This document shows positions 52,468-64,000 of a stretch of DNA of 64,000 bases, piece by piece. The stretch covers positions 60,621,673 through 60,685,672 of the forward strand of contig NC_090288.1 of NCBI RefSeq assembly GCF_037392515.1, given 5' to 3'. How positions within the stretch are numbered: the first letter of the stretch is position 1; each line of letters starts with the position of its first letter. The position numbers and the translations under genes were made by a program. The stretch comes from Haliotis asinina. Taxonomy: Eukaryota > Mollusca > Gastropoda > Lepetellida > Haliotidae. The notes below the pieces were generated by a model that made no database searches, was not told the origin of the DNA, and saw only the letters and a program-made list of their open reading frames with translations.

Positions 52468-53439
52468 TACTGCAGTCATCCATATGGTGCTGTCCTGACA
52501 AGCCACGTGTATTGATAGTCATGGCACAGAGTATCAAATCGAATTACTTTTCTCGTGATTTTTGTATGCTTATAAATTTTGGAACCACAGATGTCCAAGA
52601 AGAGGAAATCACTAGAAATCCAAGTAGCAATATCTTGGTCAGTAGTATTTTCAGTGGGGGTACAAGTATAGGGTACCACAGTGGTATTGTATTGGATGAT
52701 TTTTGTTCCGAATACCTTGGTACCTCATGGTTTTATGGGTGGTTAATGTTGTGTTGAATACTGAGGGGTACAAATACATGGTTCCCTAAGCAGTTGATTT
52801 GTTGGTTAAGTTTTTACTGGCTAGCGATGACTTTGTGGATGGGATCATAAAGTCATTGAAGACAGGTAAGTAGTAAGTTGAGTACAAGTGTTGGGTTCTC
52901 TGGTCTTTAGGCTATTATCAACTACAGTATCCACAAAATATTGTAACCGCTTGGTACCACACAGAACTTTAACTATCATACAGGTTTGTGAATTGCCCTC
53001 AACTAATCACTGAATGTAGGGTTGAATAAATACTGAGTCCATCAATGTCCACTCTGATGTGACTTAACAGCCATTTCTCAGTCAATCTCCACATGATGAC
53101 GATGACAAACTGTTTGATTCTTTAATAGGCAGGTAATACCATGTCGTGAGAGACAAGTTGTAATTCCTCTCTGATGAATCCTCTAGGCGGCCTGTTTTTC
53201 AAGAGGTAAAAGTTCGGTTCACCATCTTTGATGTGGACTAGGTTGAAGTTGTTCTTTTTCATGGACCATATTGATGAGTGGCATGTTTTCTACTTCCTCC
53301 CTCGTATTCATCCGGCTGATACAGCCTGCTTCAACAGGTCTCATGCCCATGAGCCTGGTGACTTTGTTGTTGGTGGCAGCCACCACTCATGCAAACGTAT
53401 TTACTGGTATATTTCTGGGATGGATTGAATCCTGAGAAC

Positions 53440-53705
53440 ACTGGCAGGAGAAGCGGCGTTTGGGTAAGGTGCAGGTAGAAGCGGAAAGGAAACGTCATGA
53501 TTTTGCCATCGAGAAATAACAAGCCTCACAAGCATACTACGTGATGAAACACATGCAGAGAATAGTTTTTTTGCAACTCCAGTGAGAGGGTCACACCACT
53601 GAACGTTGACGAATCCATGAACATGTATTATCTTGTCACCGGAAAAGACTCGAACCTGTCGATGACAAACTCACACTCTTGTAGTATTACACACTTTCCC
53701 CAGAA
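53440..53705 (+). pseudogene. relic of the coiled-coil Polinton gene
   Basis: In shifting frames the + strand reads VEAERKRHDFAIEK, QASQAYYVMKHMQRI and NVDESMNMYYLVTGK. These align with EERKRHDLATEK, RAQAEYAKKRLQRI and DVDEAMKEYYLLTGK of the 141-residue gene of the intact element. Several stops and frame changes show it is dead. Confidence 0.82.
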
Positions 53706-53800
53706 CAGAAAGATCATGAGTTCATTTTCATGGCAGTAGATTTAGAGGCAACTGTGTTGATTGTCAGTCTTAGACATATATCTTTGTGCATATTGTGACA

Positions 53801-54050
53801 ATGAGACACATTCCTTATTGTTGCATACACATAGTTCTGGGAAGAGTTGAGACTTGTCGCAAAAACTGCAGGACCAAATACTGTTGGAAACACATGACGT
53901 CTATCCAAAAGTGTTTTGTGAACTACACGTGTTTGGTGTGCAGTATTTGAGTGAAATGTCATTATAGGTCATCATGAAACTGACTTATTTATGATAAAAA
54001 GATTATCTCAATGAACGTAATCCACTACTACCAGAATAAAAAAGGTAAGA
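53801..54050 (+). pseudogene. relic of the cysteine-rich Polinton gene
   Basis: From ATG 53801 the frame reads MRHIPYCCIHIVLGRVETC, then NYTCLVCSI, a stop, VKCHY and later LIYDKK. This matches the 88-residue zinc-binding gene (MRPAPYRCEYILMGKTEAC, NYTCSVCGIGVKGHYC, LIYKNKKG). Most cysteines are kept, but the frame is broken. Confidence 0.85.
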
Positions 54051-54154
54051 AAGAAATGAGTCACCTTAAATTATGGTGTTGTGTTGATAAATGAATTGAG
54101 ACCTGTTGCAATCCATCACACACTAGAATTTATTTTAGAAATGAGTTGCCTTAA

Positions 54155-54450
54155 CTATGGTGTTGATATCTTTGTTAGACTGAGTGGCCATGTTGTTTGA
54201 CTTGACGACTTCGTGCTCACACCCATGAGTGCCACTGTTAGACTGAGCGGCCATGTTGTTTGACTTGACGACTTCGTGCTCACACCCATGAGTGCCACTG
54301 TTAGGCTGAATGGCCATGTTGTTTGACTTGACGACTTCGTGCTCACACCCATGAGTGCCACTGTTAGGCTGAATGGCCATGTTGTTTGACTTGACGACTT
54401 CGTGCTCACACCCATGAGTGCCACTGTTAGGCTGAATGGCCGTGCTGTGT
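54155..54450. repeat. 63-bp tandem repeat inside the relic
   Basis: Four and a half copies of a 63-bp unit (GGCCATGTTGTTTGACTTGA ...). Because 63 is a multiple of three, minus-strand frames read a 21-residue repeat (SNNMAIQPNSGTHGCEHEVV), which I regard as a by-product. Copies are nearly identical, so the expansion is younger than the relic around it. Confidence 0.9.
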
Positions 54451-55034
54451 GGCTTAACAGCAGCATTCCAGAGCATCATCATGCGCAACATCGTGATCTG
54501 GGATATGAACCCACAACTGCTTGCAGCATTGCCCCTGCACCCAAGTTCATTGAGCAACACTGGCTTGGATAGCTGAGTGTTCAGAACTTTGAGTCTAAAT
54601 TGTAGTCGAGTCGAGTGAGAAGTCAGAGTATACAAGTCAAGATTCAGCAAATTTAACATATAGCTGGCTGGCTGACTGCCAGCTTACTTGCTTCACTGGC
54701 ACACTGCTGTGTTCAGCAATCCATAAATGAAGTAGGTTACCAACTTGACTGGCCATAGCTCAAAAATGGCCTGTATTTGGCGTTTTAACAACATAGGTGT
54801 TTGTGTAATGCATGATGCAATTAAAAAAATATTAACCAGTCGATGGACCTCTTAGGGTAGCCTGTATTTGTACCCCTTGGTTTTTGACACAACATTAACC
54901 ACATACTAACCCATGGGTACCACAGTTTTCAGAACAAAATTCATCCAAAATAATACCACTGGGGTAACTTGTTGTTGAAATTCATCCAAAATAATACTGT
55001 TGGGGTACCCTATACCTCCTCTGAAAATACTACT

Positions 55035-58000
55035 TAAATAGTGATTGCTCATATGTAGTGACTTCTGTGCTTAAAATGTGTAAGGGTATGCACCATTCAT
55101 AGTTGAAAGTTTTGACATAAGTGTGTGCTTCAAAGATGTGTGTATCAGAAGAGTGTACATCAGAAAGAATATATAATTTCAAAACAATGTATATGCATGC
55201 ATAATGTCCATGTTTATTTTTGGAAGGATCAGCGTGTGATGTTCGTACATGTTTGATGATGCTTGTGCATGCATGATGATGAATGTGCTTGCATGATGTT
55301 GAATGTGCATGCTTGATAAAGTATCAAATCCCTGAAGTTTGTGGATACTCAAAGGGTTGAAATTCTCTATGAAATATATCAGTGCTTGTGGAATATGTGT
55401 AAATGAACGGTCACATGCAACCAAAAAAGCAAACATTATTAAAACACAATTGTCACTTATTTATGACATATAATATGCATTGCAGATTATAAAAAAATCA
55501 AACAAACAATATTATAAGCATATAATCGGAAATCAAAAGTGCAAGAAATTGTACTTAGGTCTACTACACTCGAAATGAAGGACCCCGGATACCAAACCCA
55601 GTCAGAATCGGTGGGTGTGCACTCAAGTGTAACAAAATCTTTTCATTGGTTGGCTCATTGCTGATACACTCAGCCGGCTTTCTGTTTATGGCGTATAAGC
55701 CTGATAGGTGTAAATTTCAAACTGAATGTGGTCAGTGATTGAAGTTGTGAATTGCATATTGTCATTAGCAGACAGGCTGACATATAGGTGTGAATAAACC
55801 AGACATTGCGTTTTCTCTGTAACAGAGGCTGCTTATCACAATAAGCATGTTTTCTTTAAGTTACGAGTATATTATTTACTTGTTTGTGTACACAAACAAG
55901 ATTAGACTACTGCTCACTACCTCATACTCTGGGCAGGCATACTGTTTCAAGCTCCGCGAACCTATTCACTGCGCATGCGTTATGGATGCAGCGCAGCACA
56001 GCTGTTAAAAACCACTTTTCCCCCCAGGGCTAGGGCAAAACAAAAAATTTGTGAATCAATTGAACTCTGATTGCGAGGGCTTTTTTTCATCACATTTGTT
56101 TTTTTAACTTTAGAGATTGAAGTGGCATTTTTGATGACTTGTTTCGGTAAGTGCATACCAAAGGGTATCAGAATCTGCAAAGTTGTGTTTTACATTGCAT
56201 GTGACCCTTAAAGGAAGTACATGTAGGTAAATATATACATGAGGGAATGCAGTTAATGTTCAGTGACTAGTGCTTGCTTCCTGTAATAGCCAAGCAGGGA
56301 TGCTTTGTTCTGCCAAATGTATATACTTATTTGTTTCCATGAGTATGTATACCACATAGAACCTTTACTGTATTCTCAGTGCTTGGATCGTCTCTACTCT
56401 ACAGTAATCAATGCTGGATGTAACTTGTTTGTGATAGCTGTCAAAGGTTAATTTTTTGTGTTGATTACACTGAGGTGCAATAAGATCTTAAAGAACTCAT
56501 GTGTCAACTGTGCTCTGTTTCACATCATTGTGTGTTGCATTTTGAAATGTCAGTGTTTTTCATATTCCTCTATCTTTTTACTGCTGTATGTTGATCAAGT
56601 GCAAACTCGGTGTGAAAAGAAGTGTTTAGTGTCACCTTTGTGAGTGGCAATTTTAAAGGCTGCTGAGTATAAGAGGACAAACTTTATGGATGAACAATTT
56701 CTTTGTTCAGGTGTTGCTGTGCAGATTCCTGTGTCATTGTCAAGAAGGTATGTTGCAGACAAAGAACTTGGTCGTCTATAAAGGTATTTCCTACCTGAAG
56801 TGGTTAGTGTTAGTCATATTTCATAAGCTATTTTTGTAAGAATTTGAAGAATAATACTGCTACCTCTGATGTTATTTTCCCTTACCACAGCTGACAAAGT
56901 GTGGGGCAGTGACCTTTGTCTGGCCATTCTGTTGACCAGTTCCTTTCTTGGCGTTCTGGTATGTAGGTGAGAGGACCAAAAATGATACTATTCAGATTAT
57001 TTTTTTAATTAGATGAAATGAACTTCAAAGACAGAAAAGCAACAATTTTGTCAACCTTACAGAATTTACTTATATTCTGTGTTGCTTATGTTTGTAAAAC
57101 ATTTTACCAGCTAACCTGGATGATAGGCAAGAGTAATCACCATGTTTCTCTAAGTCCGAGCACTCAGGGTAAGCAGTGTTGTTTTTGTTTTCTAGTGCAT
57201 AACTGATTTCTCTTGTTGATTAAACTGTTGACTAAAATATTTAGTGATGCTAATTATGTACGATTATAACTGTTATGAAGATCTGTATGTTTAGTTTTTG
57301 TAAAGATGTCAGGATATATAGCTCTTTTATGAAACATTACAATCAAACACATCAAATACATCATACTGTCAGTGGTTGTATGGCTATTTACTGACTGGAG
57401 ATTGAAATGTTTACAAACTTGTCACTGGGTACTGACAGAAGCTTTATGCTTTTATAAGCATGTGTGCCATTAGCTTCAGGAATATTCATCAGAGAACTCA
57501 CAGATTCCAAGATCAGCTGTTTAACAAGTTTCTGTGTCAACAATTGAAAATCTGTAAACGAGTTGACAATATATCATGTTACATTCAGTATCACACATTT
57601 AGACTTTGTTGAAATTTCAATACCAGTTTTTGATTTGTCAGGTCATCCACACTGGTGTTGAGAACATTTCCATTTTCAGTGGTGTGACTGCCAGTCTTTG
57701 TTTGTGACAAGGCTTATCAGGGCCCTATTAATGTTCAATCAATAATTTGAAATAAATGTATTTGATATGTTTAATTTGAGGAGATTTATTACAAATTAAA
57801 TCTCCTAACTCGGGGAAAATTCCCATGACACTATTGTTCAACACATAGTTTCATAGTCATTTGGTGAATTGTTTTGAAATTAAGGTAATGACTTGTTTTG
57901 TATATTGGAAAGGTACCGTGCAAAGTTTGATACAAATCGTGTATTTTTCTCAAGAATCATCATTATTCATTGTTGTTCAAGTGAATGCTGGGGTATAAGA

Positions 58001-58370
58001 TATCCTTTCTCACATTTTTTGGCCTCTCTTTTAAGTACTTTTTATTTGTAACTCTCGAATGTTTTATTTTTCTGTTTTATGTATCAATTTTTATTTTTAA
58101 AATAGATTTGACCATAAGATATGTGGGATTTGCTTCATAAAGTTTGAACACAGGTATACAAATTTTACCTTATTTCATGTTTGTTCAAATTTTTATTTTT
58201 GAAAACTGTTTTTACCTAACCAGTCTGTGACTGATATATAGCACTGATAGTACACAGACAAGTTATCTGTGTAAACTGGGATGCATCTTCTGACTGTTGG
58301 AGACACTATTCTCCCTGTCAGTGCGTACATGCATGCGTGTGAGAGAGAAGAAGACATCACATCTCATGTC
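55035..58370. other. intergenic/3' flank, no supported gene
   Basis: AT-rich sequence. Two splice-like blocks at about 56712-56748 and 56892-56960 (acceptor CAG, donor GTATGT) give a short joined frame without a recognisable domain, so I do not call a gene. A TGATGATGAATGTGCTTGCA microrepeat occurs at 55240-55320. Confidence 0.45.
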
Positions 58371-59480
58371 TTCAAACTTTGTTTAACTTTTCAAAATACC
58401 AAACAAAGCCCTTTTGAATTGTAAGATAAACTCTCAAAATGCTTATGCAATGACAATGTTTGTGAAAGACTATTCCTAAATATATATATGATGAAACATG
58501 ATGAATTAATTTATCTCCTAAATACCATTTTTCGTGCTTAGTAAGGATGATACCATTTCTAAACACAGCAAGTTTGGATTTATCAAATTTGACATATAGT
58601 TAATATTCCTTGCAATGCTGTTCAAGGACATTGATGCGTTTTTGTTGTACATAAATGGTGTCAGAGAATAGAAAAACATCATCTGTAGATAGAAGGAGAA
58701 ACAACTGAGTTTATTAATCCTGGATGTATCTGTATGCCGCGTAGCACAGTGATTTTATATTATTAGCTAAATAATTTATAGGCATGGAAAAGAGGAAGAG
58801 ACTGAAGACACGACCTTGACGAATTCCAGTACTACAGTCAACTGTGAAGACGAATTATTGACTTATCACAAGATTTAACACAACTACAGATGGATTTGAT
58901 GCACCCTAGCATCTTTGGTGTTAATCCTTTCTACTGCAAAACTAACAACGTATTTATCAAATCAAATGCCTTCGAGAAGTTGACAAAGAAAGCATACAAT
59001 TTTCCCCATTTTCGATAGAATTCTGATCGTGACAGAATGGAGAATATGAATTTTGTCGACAGTTTGTATCCTGTAGGAAACTCTGCCTTTGCTTCAGATA
59101 TTTTAACGTACGCTTCATTTCAAAATTTGAGTCTGTCGTTAACAACATCTATTTAATGTTACTAAATACGCTAAGGATAGTAATCTCTCTAAAATTTGAA
59201 ACCAAATCTAGATCAGCCTTTTCATTAATAGGGCCAATAAGACTGACCGACCACTGAGTAGGAAACACACCATTCTCACAGCTCATGTTGAATAAAACTG
59301 TTCAGTATAGAACTAGAATCAGAAGAATACCTGAAAAATTCAGCAATCAACTTATCATCACCAGTAGATATAGAGGACTTGAGGGGATTTAGAAAAATCC
59401 ATGAAAGTCACGACAATTTTTACATATTTCCTGGAATAAATATATCCATTCTGTGTTTGTTTTGACAATGCTGGTCGAAT
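58370..59480 (-). pseudogene. non-LTR retrotransposon reverse transcriptase, broken
   Basis: Minus-strand remnants follow RT order from 59480 downward: VFPTQWSVSLIGPINEKAD (the W...L.GPI..K.D block), FVNFSKAFDLINTL (motif A), STDDVFLFSDTIYVQQKR (motif C with DD) and KLAVFRNG then YIYLGIVF (thumb). Many frame breaks. The order and motifs are those of LINE RTs; I cannot fix the clade. No endonuclease part is seen, so it is 5'-truncated. Confidence 0.85.
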
Positions 59481-59687
59481 TGAATGGCTTCTCAGTCACT
59501 TAACGAGCTTAGATTGTCGAGTTGCCAGGTGATCACACCACTTCTTAACTTAACAGTCTTCTGTGATTTATTTGTACCATTTTTCCAACTCAGCAATTAC
59601 ATTTTTCCAGATGGGAAATTGAGTAGATTTGAGGCTGAATATTGACCTCAGGTCTGGTAAAAAAATATTAATCTTTTAAATGATCAG

Positions 59688-59800
59688 GAGCGGTGGAGTA
59701 GTCTAGTCATTAAGACATTGCTTGTGTGGTGGAAGGTCGGTGGTCCATGTGTGAGGCCTATTTCTTGTGCATTGGCCTTTCTGAACCAGCAGTTTTCACC
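59688..59800 (+). mobile_element. degenerate SINE (family 2) head
   Basis: AGGAGCGGTGGAGTAGTCTAGTCATTAAGAC followed by GTGTGAGGCCTATTTC resembles the start of the tRNA-derived SINE seen at 45285 and 47142. The B box is lost and the tail is missing. Confidence 0.55.
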
Positions 59801-62360
59801 TGTATGTCAGTGGTGCCAATAGGAAGTATATCAAGACCAGTGAAGTTAGGAAAATGTAGTAGGTCTATTGTTAAGCAATGTCTATGCTCAGCAATAAACA
59901 ATGTTATGAATGATGTGGCCTTGCTTTGTTTTGATGTTGTTCCGTTAATTCCGTGGACTGAATTCCCTCTCTATCATTAGCACAAGACAGTAAGAAAGTA
60001 GTTTACATCAATCAGATTTCCCATTTTCTGATCATAATACCCTGTCTGGTCTGTGTTCAGTCCGACTTGACCCGTGTGTTTAGAAACATTGATCTCTTCT
60101 TACATACCACTTTATACTGGCAAAAATCATTTTGGCAATGAAACCAATATACTTCATCTCTCAAACTGAATTATAAGTGTCTATTTTAATTGCAATACTG
60201 CTTCTAAAACCTGACATTTCAACTAATTTATTTATGAGATTTCAGTCTTGTCATCATGGCCTATTGTTTTAACAGATTAAGCAAACAAACAAACAAACAA
60301 ACAAGCACATCATGATGTTAGGGGATACTGGATAAGGGCATCAGGGATAACTTGCACATGTGTATGTTTGTTACTGTCTTATCACATACAACTCCCAGAC
60401 AGTACCTTGTTTGTAACATGTTATATTTGGGATTACACTTTCTCATTAAAGTAATAATTCTAGTACTTTTGTTGAGTTGAGTCTTATCCTGGATTCGAAC
60501 CCTTGTCGCTTGCACACAAAGTCAGCCGCTTAACGTGTTTCAGGTGGAATGCGCGATGGCTAGGCGGGTCAGGCGGCTGACTCTGTCTGCTGGCAATCAG
60601 AGTGTGGGCACAGTCTGCGAAGATTACTTCATAAATGTGCGTGCGCGCGCGTGCGTGTGCATTTGAGATGGCCCCCGACTCGAAATGTACAGAATTCACA
60701 GTACTAAGAAGTAATTTGACACGTGGGCCTGAGGATGTGAGTTCTAATTGTACACAAAGTCTACTACGCAGACCTGTTGTGATGAGGAAAACGGAAGGCG
60801 CGAACTCGGGCTGTTTATTAACAACTGAGACCGCTCGCTGAACAACAAGGCTTTCAAAGCGATTTTTTTCGTGAGTGCACACCTGTCCTGAATTAAATGG
60901 GAAATTAATATCGGACGTTTACAAACTACATTTTATAGGCGGATTCAGAGGGGTGGGGTGGGGGTGGGGATGGGAGGTGTGTGCACCCGCCACACACCTC
61001 ACCTGCCTTTTGTCTTGAATGTTTATTAAATCATAGGCTGATCCATTTGGTCTTTGGTGAAAATGACACTACGGTTGTGTTGAGTCCAACGGGCAAACGT
61101 ATATGGATGAGTGAATCCAAATGCAAAAGCTCCTACCCATTACGACGGACTTGCTCAACTAATAGCTCTGTAGTCGTAGGCAGGGTATAGATACAAATGT
61201 GATAAAGAGACTTGTCATGATAATGTTGTTGAAGGTGTTATACACTTTCTGTTTGTCTTCCAACTGCAGATTTTCTGATAACCCTCCATTTTATTCTGAT
61301 CATTTACAGCTATGGACTGAAGATCACGGAGCTATTCTAAATGTAACCAAACATGCTAATTATTGCTTGTTTCTTTGCATTGAATAATCATTGTCATTTT
61401 ATTATATCATTATATTCATGTTCAATAATGTGCATAGGCCGCTAGCCTGAAACCCATTAAACTATATTAAAGAACAGGGGTTGACTTGACTCGGACGTGG
61501 TGAGCAGAGTTTGGGCTATTTGGTACTGATCTGTTATTACTGTAGGGGAGAGCCTTCTACACCCTCATTCATGTGTTTGCTATGTGGAGGCTAATCCCTT
61601 AACTAACGCCGTCTAGTATTATCTTTACAATACATTACAACAAGATTTTAACAAATCAATTTCTCTTTACGAATACTTCGTATTTAATCCTCTTTAGGAA
61701 AACATTTACAATCTCATATTTCTGATATATTAGCCTTTAACACATAGCTCCCGTCAAACTTTTATCATCACCTCCTTGGTAAATTGTAAAACCAGAAATT
61801 AGCCCGACATTAGCTTACTTTAAACATCAGTAACAAAGTTAACAAACTGATGTACAGACAAAAATATATTCAGTTACGAAATACATTTGTCTCTGACCAA
61901 TCAGTATTGATGGATGGGGGATGGTGGATGGAGACACAGTTGCCACTGTTATTGGATCAAGTACAATTATTCTAGATTTCCAGACAACAGCTCCATTGAT
62001 GAATCATATACCATTTTTACAGCCCATACAATATATCAAGAAACATTATAAATCTAAACAGTGCACAGTATTTTCAGATTTACATTCTTTAGATAAAATA
62101 CGTCATGTAAACATCCAATTTTAGTGGAAATTCTTGAATTGTACAAAAATATACTACTTGCCAATGTGACATCATATCCTTTGTTGGAGCCGTACGTAAC
62201 TGCCATACTTTGTCTGATCACTGCCGTAGCTATACGTTCGCTTTGAGGAACGGGGCCCAGGTTTCTTGTTACTTGGCATGTTTGAAATACTTGCTAATAT
62301 TTCCTGTTCTGTTATTGGTCTGAATTCCAAACTGTAATTAACTATATATAAAACCTGACG
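59801..62360. other. intergenic, repeats only
   Basis: AT-rich with a few features: an ACAA microsatellite at 60284-60305; a dispersed repeat at ~60470-60545 (GAGTTGAGTCTTATC ... CACACAAAGTCAGCCG); a GT/CG-rich run at 60635-60665; and a G-rich stretch at 60950-60985. No gene supported. Confidence 0.45.
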
Positions 62361-63890
62361 CAATCATAGGTACAGAATCATGGCTCACGGGTGATATAAG
62401 GAACAGTGAACTATTCCCTGAGGATTACACAGGAAATAGGAGGGACAGAGATCCACATGGAGGACTCTTCATCTGCATCAAGTCAAACTACCCCTCTTCA
62501 CTAATACCGAATCCTGACGATGAAGGTGAAATCCTATGGGTTGAAGTTCAGCTCAAAGACGCCAAGAAGACGCGACTTTGTTCCTTTTATAGGCCCTCTC
62601 AATTACCGAAGATGCTATCTGTCAACTGGAATCATCACTCCAACATGTGACTGGGCCTGATTACATACAACTGGCAGTAGCCGGAGATTTTAATCTGCCT
62701 AATATCAACTGGGATATCATCTCCACTGTACCAGATGGATCACCTCAAAGCATACTCCATAACTTGGTAATTGACACTGTCAATAGTTACTCGCTCACTA
62801 ATGTAGAGACGAGTCCAACAACCATTGGCAATAACCTAGACGTACATTTCCAGCAACAAGAGATGGGATATCTCTTGTTAAGTCTATTCAGACAGTGCCA
62901 GGTATGTCTGACCATGAGATAGTAGTAGTGGATGCAGACATAAAGCCAGTAACTCACTACCAATGCCCGCAATGCGCTACTATATAAGAGAGCTGAATGG
63001 AACAAGATAAAGGACTTAGCGGTGGAACTCAGTAACAACATAATAACCACACGAACTTAGTAACAACATAATAACCACACGAACTTAGTAACAACATAAT
63101 AACCAAATCAGGTACAACCGAAAAGTTTTACGAGTGATAATAAAGGAATCAACACCGTCACCAACAACAAAATTCCATCGAAACTAAACTAATATTCTCT
63201 TGTCCCAGCCTACCATGACTCAACAAAGAAGATGATGAATGGTGAATAAGAAACACCGATTATACTAAAGCGCAAGGAACAGTGGTATGAAGGAAGACTG
63301 AGAGAACTACAAGCTGCACAAGATAAACACACAAAAACTACCACGCCAAGCTGAAAAAACAGACGCTTGAAACCAGTCTAAAAGACAATAAGAGGAAACC
63401 ATTCTGGAAATACACAAAGGTCGAGAAACAGGACAATAATGGAGTAGGCCCATTGCAGGATGGCGGCACGCTTCACTCAGACAGTCCACAGAAAGCGGAA
63501 ATACTAAACAGACAATTTCAATCAGTCCTCACCAAAGAGGTAGTCGACGAACAGATGCCACCCTTATTACATGATACTTACTCCGCAATAAAGGACTTGA
63601 ACACAGATGTAAATGGAATCGAAGCCCCAATACACAAACACAAGTCAAATAAACCAGTGGTCAGACAATTTACCAAACAGAGTCTTGCAACCATACTCCA
63701 AAGAACTCGCACTTGGTTAAACCCAAACAGTCCATAAGCAGGGGACAAGTGCTAGAAGACTGGAGAAGGGCGAACACAGTATCTAGAAAAGGTAATAGAC
63801 TCTTAGCTAGCAATTATCGTCCAGTTTCGTTTACTCGTGTCCTTGCGTGATGTTGGAACATATTATTTGTCGACATCTAATGTCACACCT
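62360..63890 (+). pseudogene. non-LTR retrotransposon, endonuclease and start of RT, broken and 3'-truncated
   Basis: Reads IGTESWLTGDIRN, LFPEDYTGNRRDRDPHGGLF and EGEILWVEVQL (APE-type endonuclease). A frame break follows, then VAGDFNLPNINWD, another endonuclease block. Later come KAEILNRQFQSVLTKE and NYRPVSFT, the linker and beginning of RT. The RT core is missing beyond ~63890. The shared order (TESWL, GG.., E..WV, GDFN) is typical of LINE endonucleases. Confidence 0.85.
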
Positions 63891-64000
63891 TGTAGTATTT
63901 CTTTGTTTCATAACCCCAGACTACAGATTCTTAGTGTTTTCTGCAATTTGGTAGAACAGGTATACTAAATATTGTCAATGTTTTTATTTATTATGTTACT

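Larger units (their letters stand above)
52641..55034 (+). mobile_element. decayed, internally deleted Polinton relic
   Basis: Bounded by inverted repeats of ~170-200 bp (52641-52810 and 54835-55034) whose tips are AGTAGTATTTTCAG. They share the first eight bases with the tips of the intact Polinton. Inside, the + strand carries decayed homologues of its 141- and 88-residue genes in the same order. Polymerase, integrase, ATPase and capsid genes are not recognisable. No target duplication is visible. Size is only 2.4 kb, so it is a non-autonomous deletion derivative. Confidence 0.75.

Noticed and set aside
54135..54659. 174-codon minus-strand frame with a 21-residue repeat
   Set aside because: It follows from a 63-bp tandem repeat inside a dead element, with no upstream promoter or homologous gene in the intact Polinton.
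56700..56970. Two short exon-like blocks with CAG acceptors and GTATGT donors
   Set aside because: The joined frame is under 40 residues, matches nothing I recognise, and does not connect by phase to the gene upstream.
1..64000. CRISPR arrays
   Set aside because: The tandem arrays have no spacer-repeat alternation with unique spacers, and the DNA is eukaryotic.

Overview
The window is animal nuclear DNA, very probably from a gastropod mollusc and most likely an abalone (Haliotis). The grounds are spliced genes with GT-AG introns, many minisatellites, and two tRNA-like SINE families that share a tail ending in CTCACTCACTCACT, a tail I associate with abalone sequence. The genus is an inference; the eukaryotic, intron-rich nature is seen directly.

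Region 1 (1-5474, + strand) is the 3' end of the lysine-degradation gene AASS. Six exons keep phase and add up to 253 codons plus stop. Two of its introns carry tandem copies of the preceding exon-intron boundary. Region 2 (about 5.5-19.4 kb) is intergenic repeat territory: a minisatellite, a 3-kb inverted repeat holding a SINE with target-site duplications, Penelope-type terminal repeats with a hammerhead-like motif, and a broken Tc1 transposase.

Region 3 (19450-52467, + strand) is one large gene. Nine exons keep phase and sum to exactly 1178 codons plus stop. The protein has an N-terminal RRM, a long serine/arginine-rich middle, and a C-terminal helix resembling the periphilin-1 (PPHLN1) C-terminus. 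Its introns hold private minisatellites, a Penelope-like element, SINEs and, in the 16-kb intron 4, a complete Maverick/Polinton.

The Polinton (32098-45090, 12,993 bp) has identical 361-bp terminal inverted repeats and a 5-bp target duplication. On the minus strand, read inward from the middle, are a capsid-like C-terminal remnant, the packaging ATPase, small membrane/coiled-coil genes, a zinc-binding protein, protein-primed DNA polymerase B and a DDE integrase. The right half carries a coiled-coil membrane protein, a 387-residue unknown on the minus strand, a penton-like protein, two fibre-like paralogues and a membrane protein. It is young but damaged: one in-frame stop in polB, a frameshift in the membrane protein, a capsid gene cut to its tail and no recognisable protease. 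Its right end also contains an older, diverged copy of its own terminus.

Region 4 (52.5-64 kb) lies downstream. It holds a second, decayed Polinton relic with the same gene order, a 63-bp tandem repeat inside that relic, and two broken non-LTR retrotransposons.
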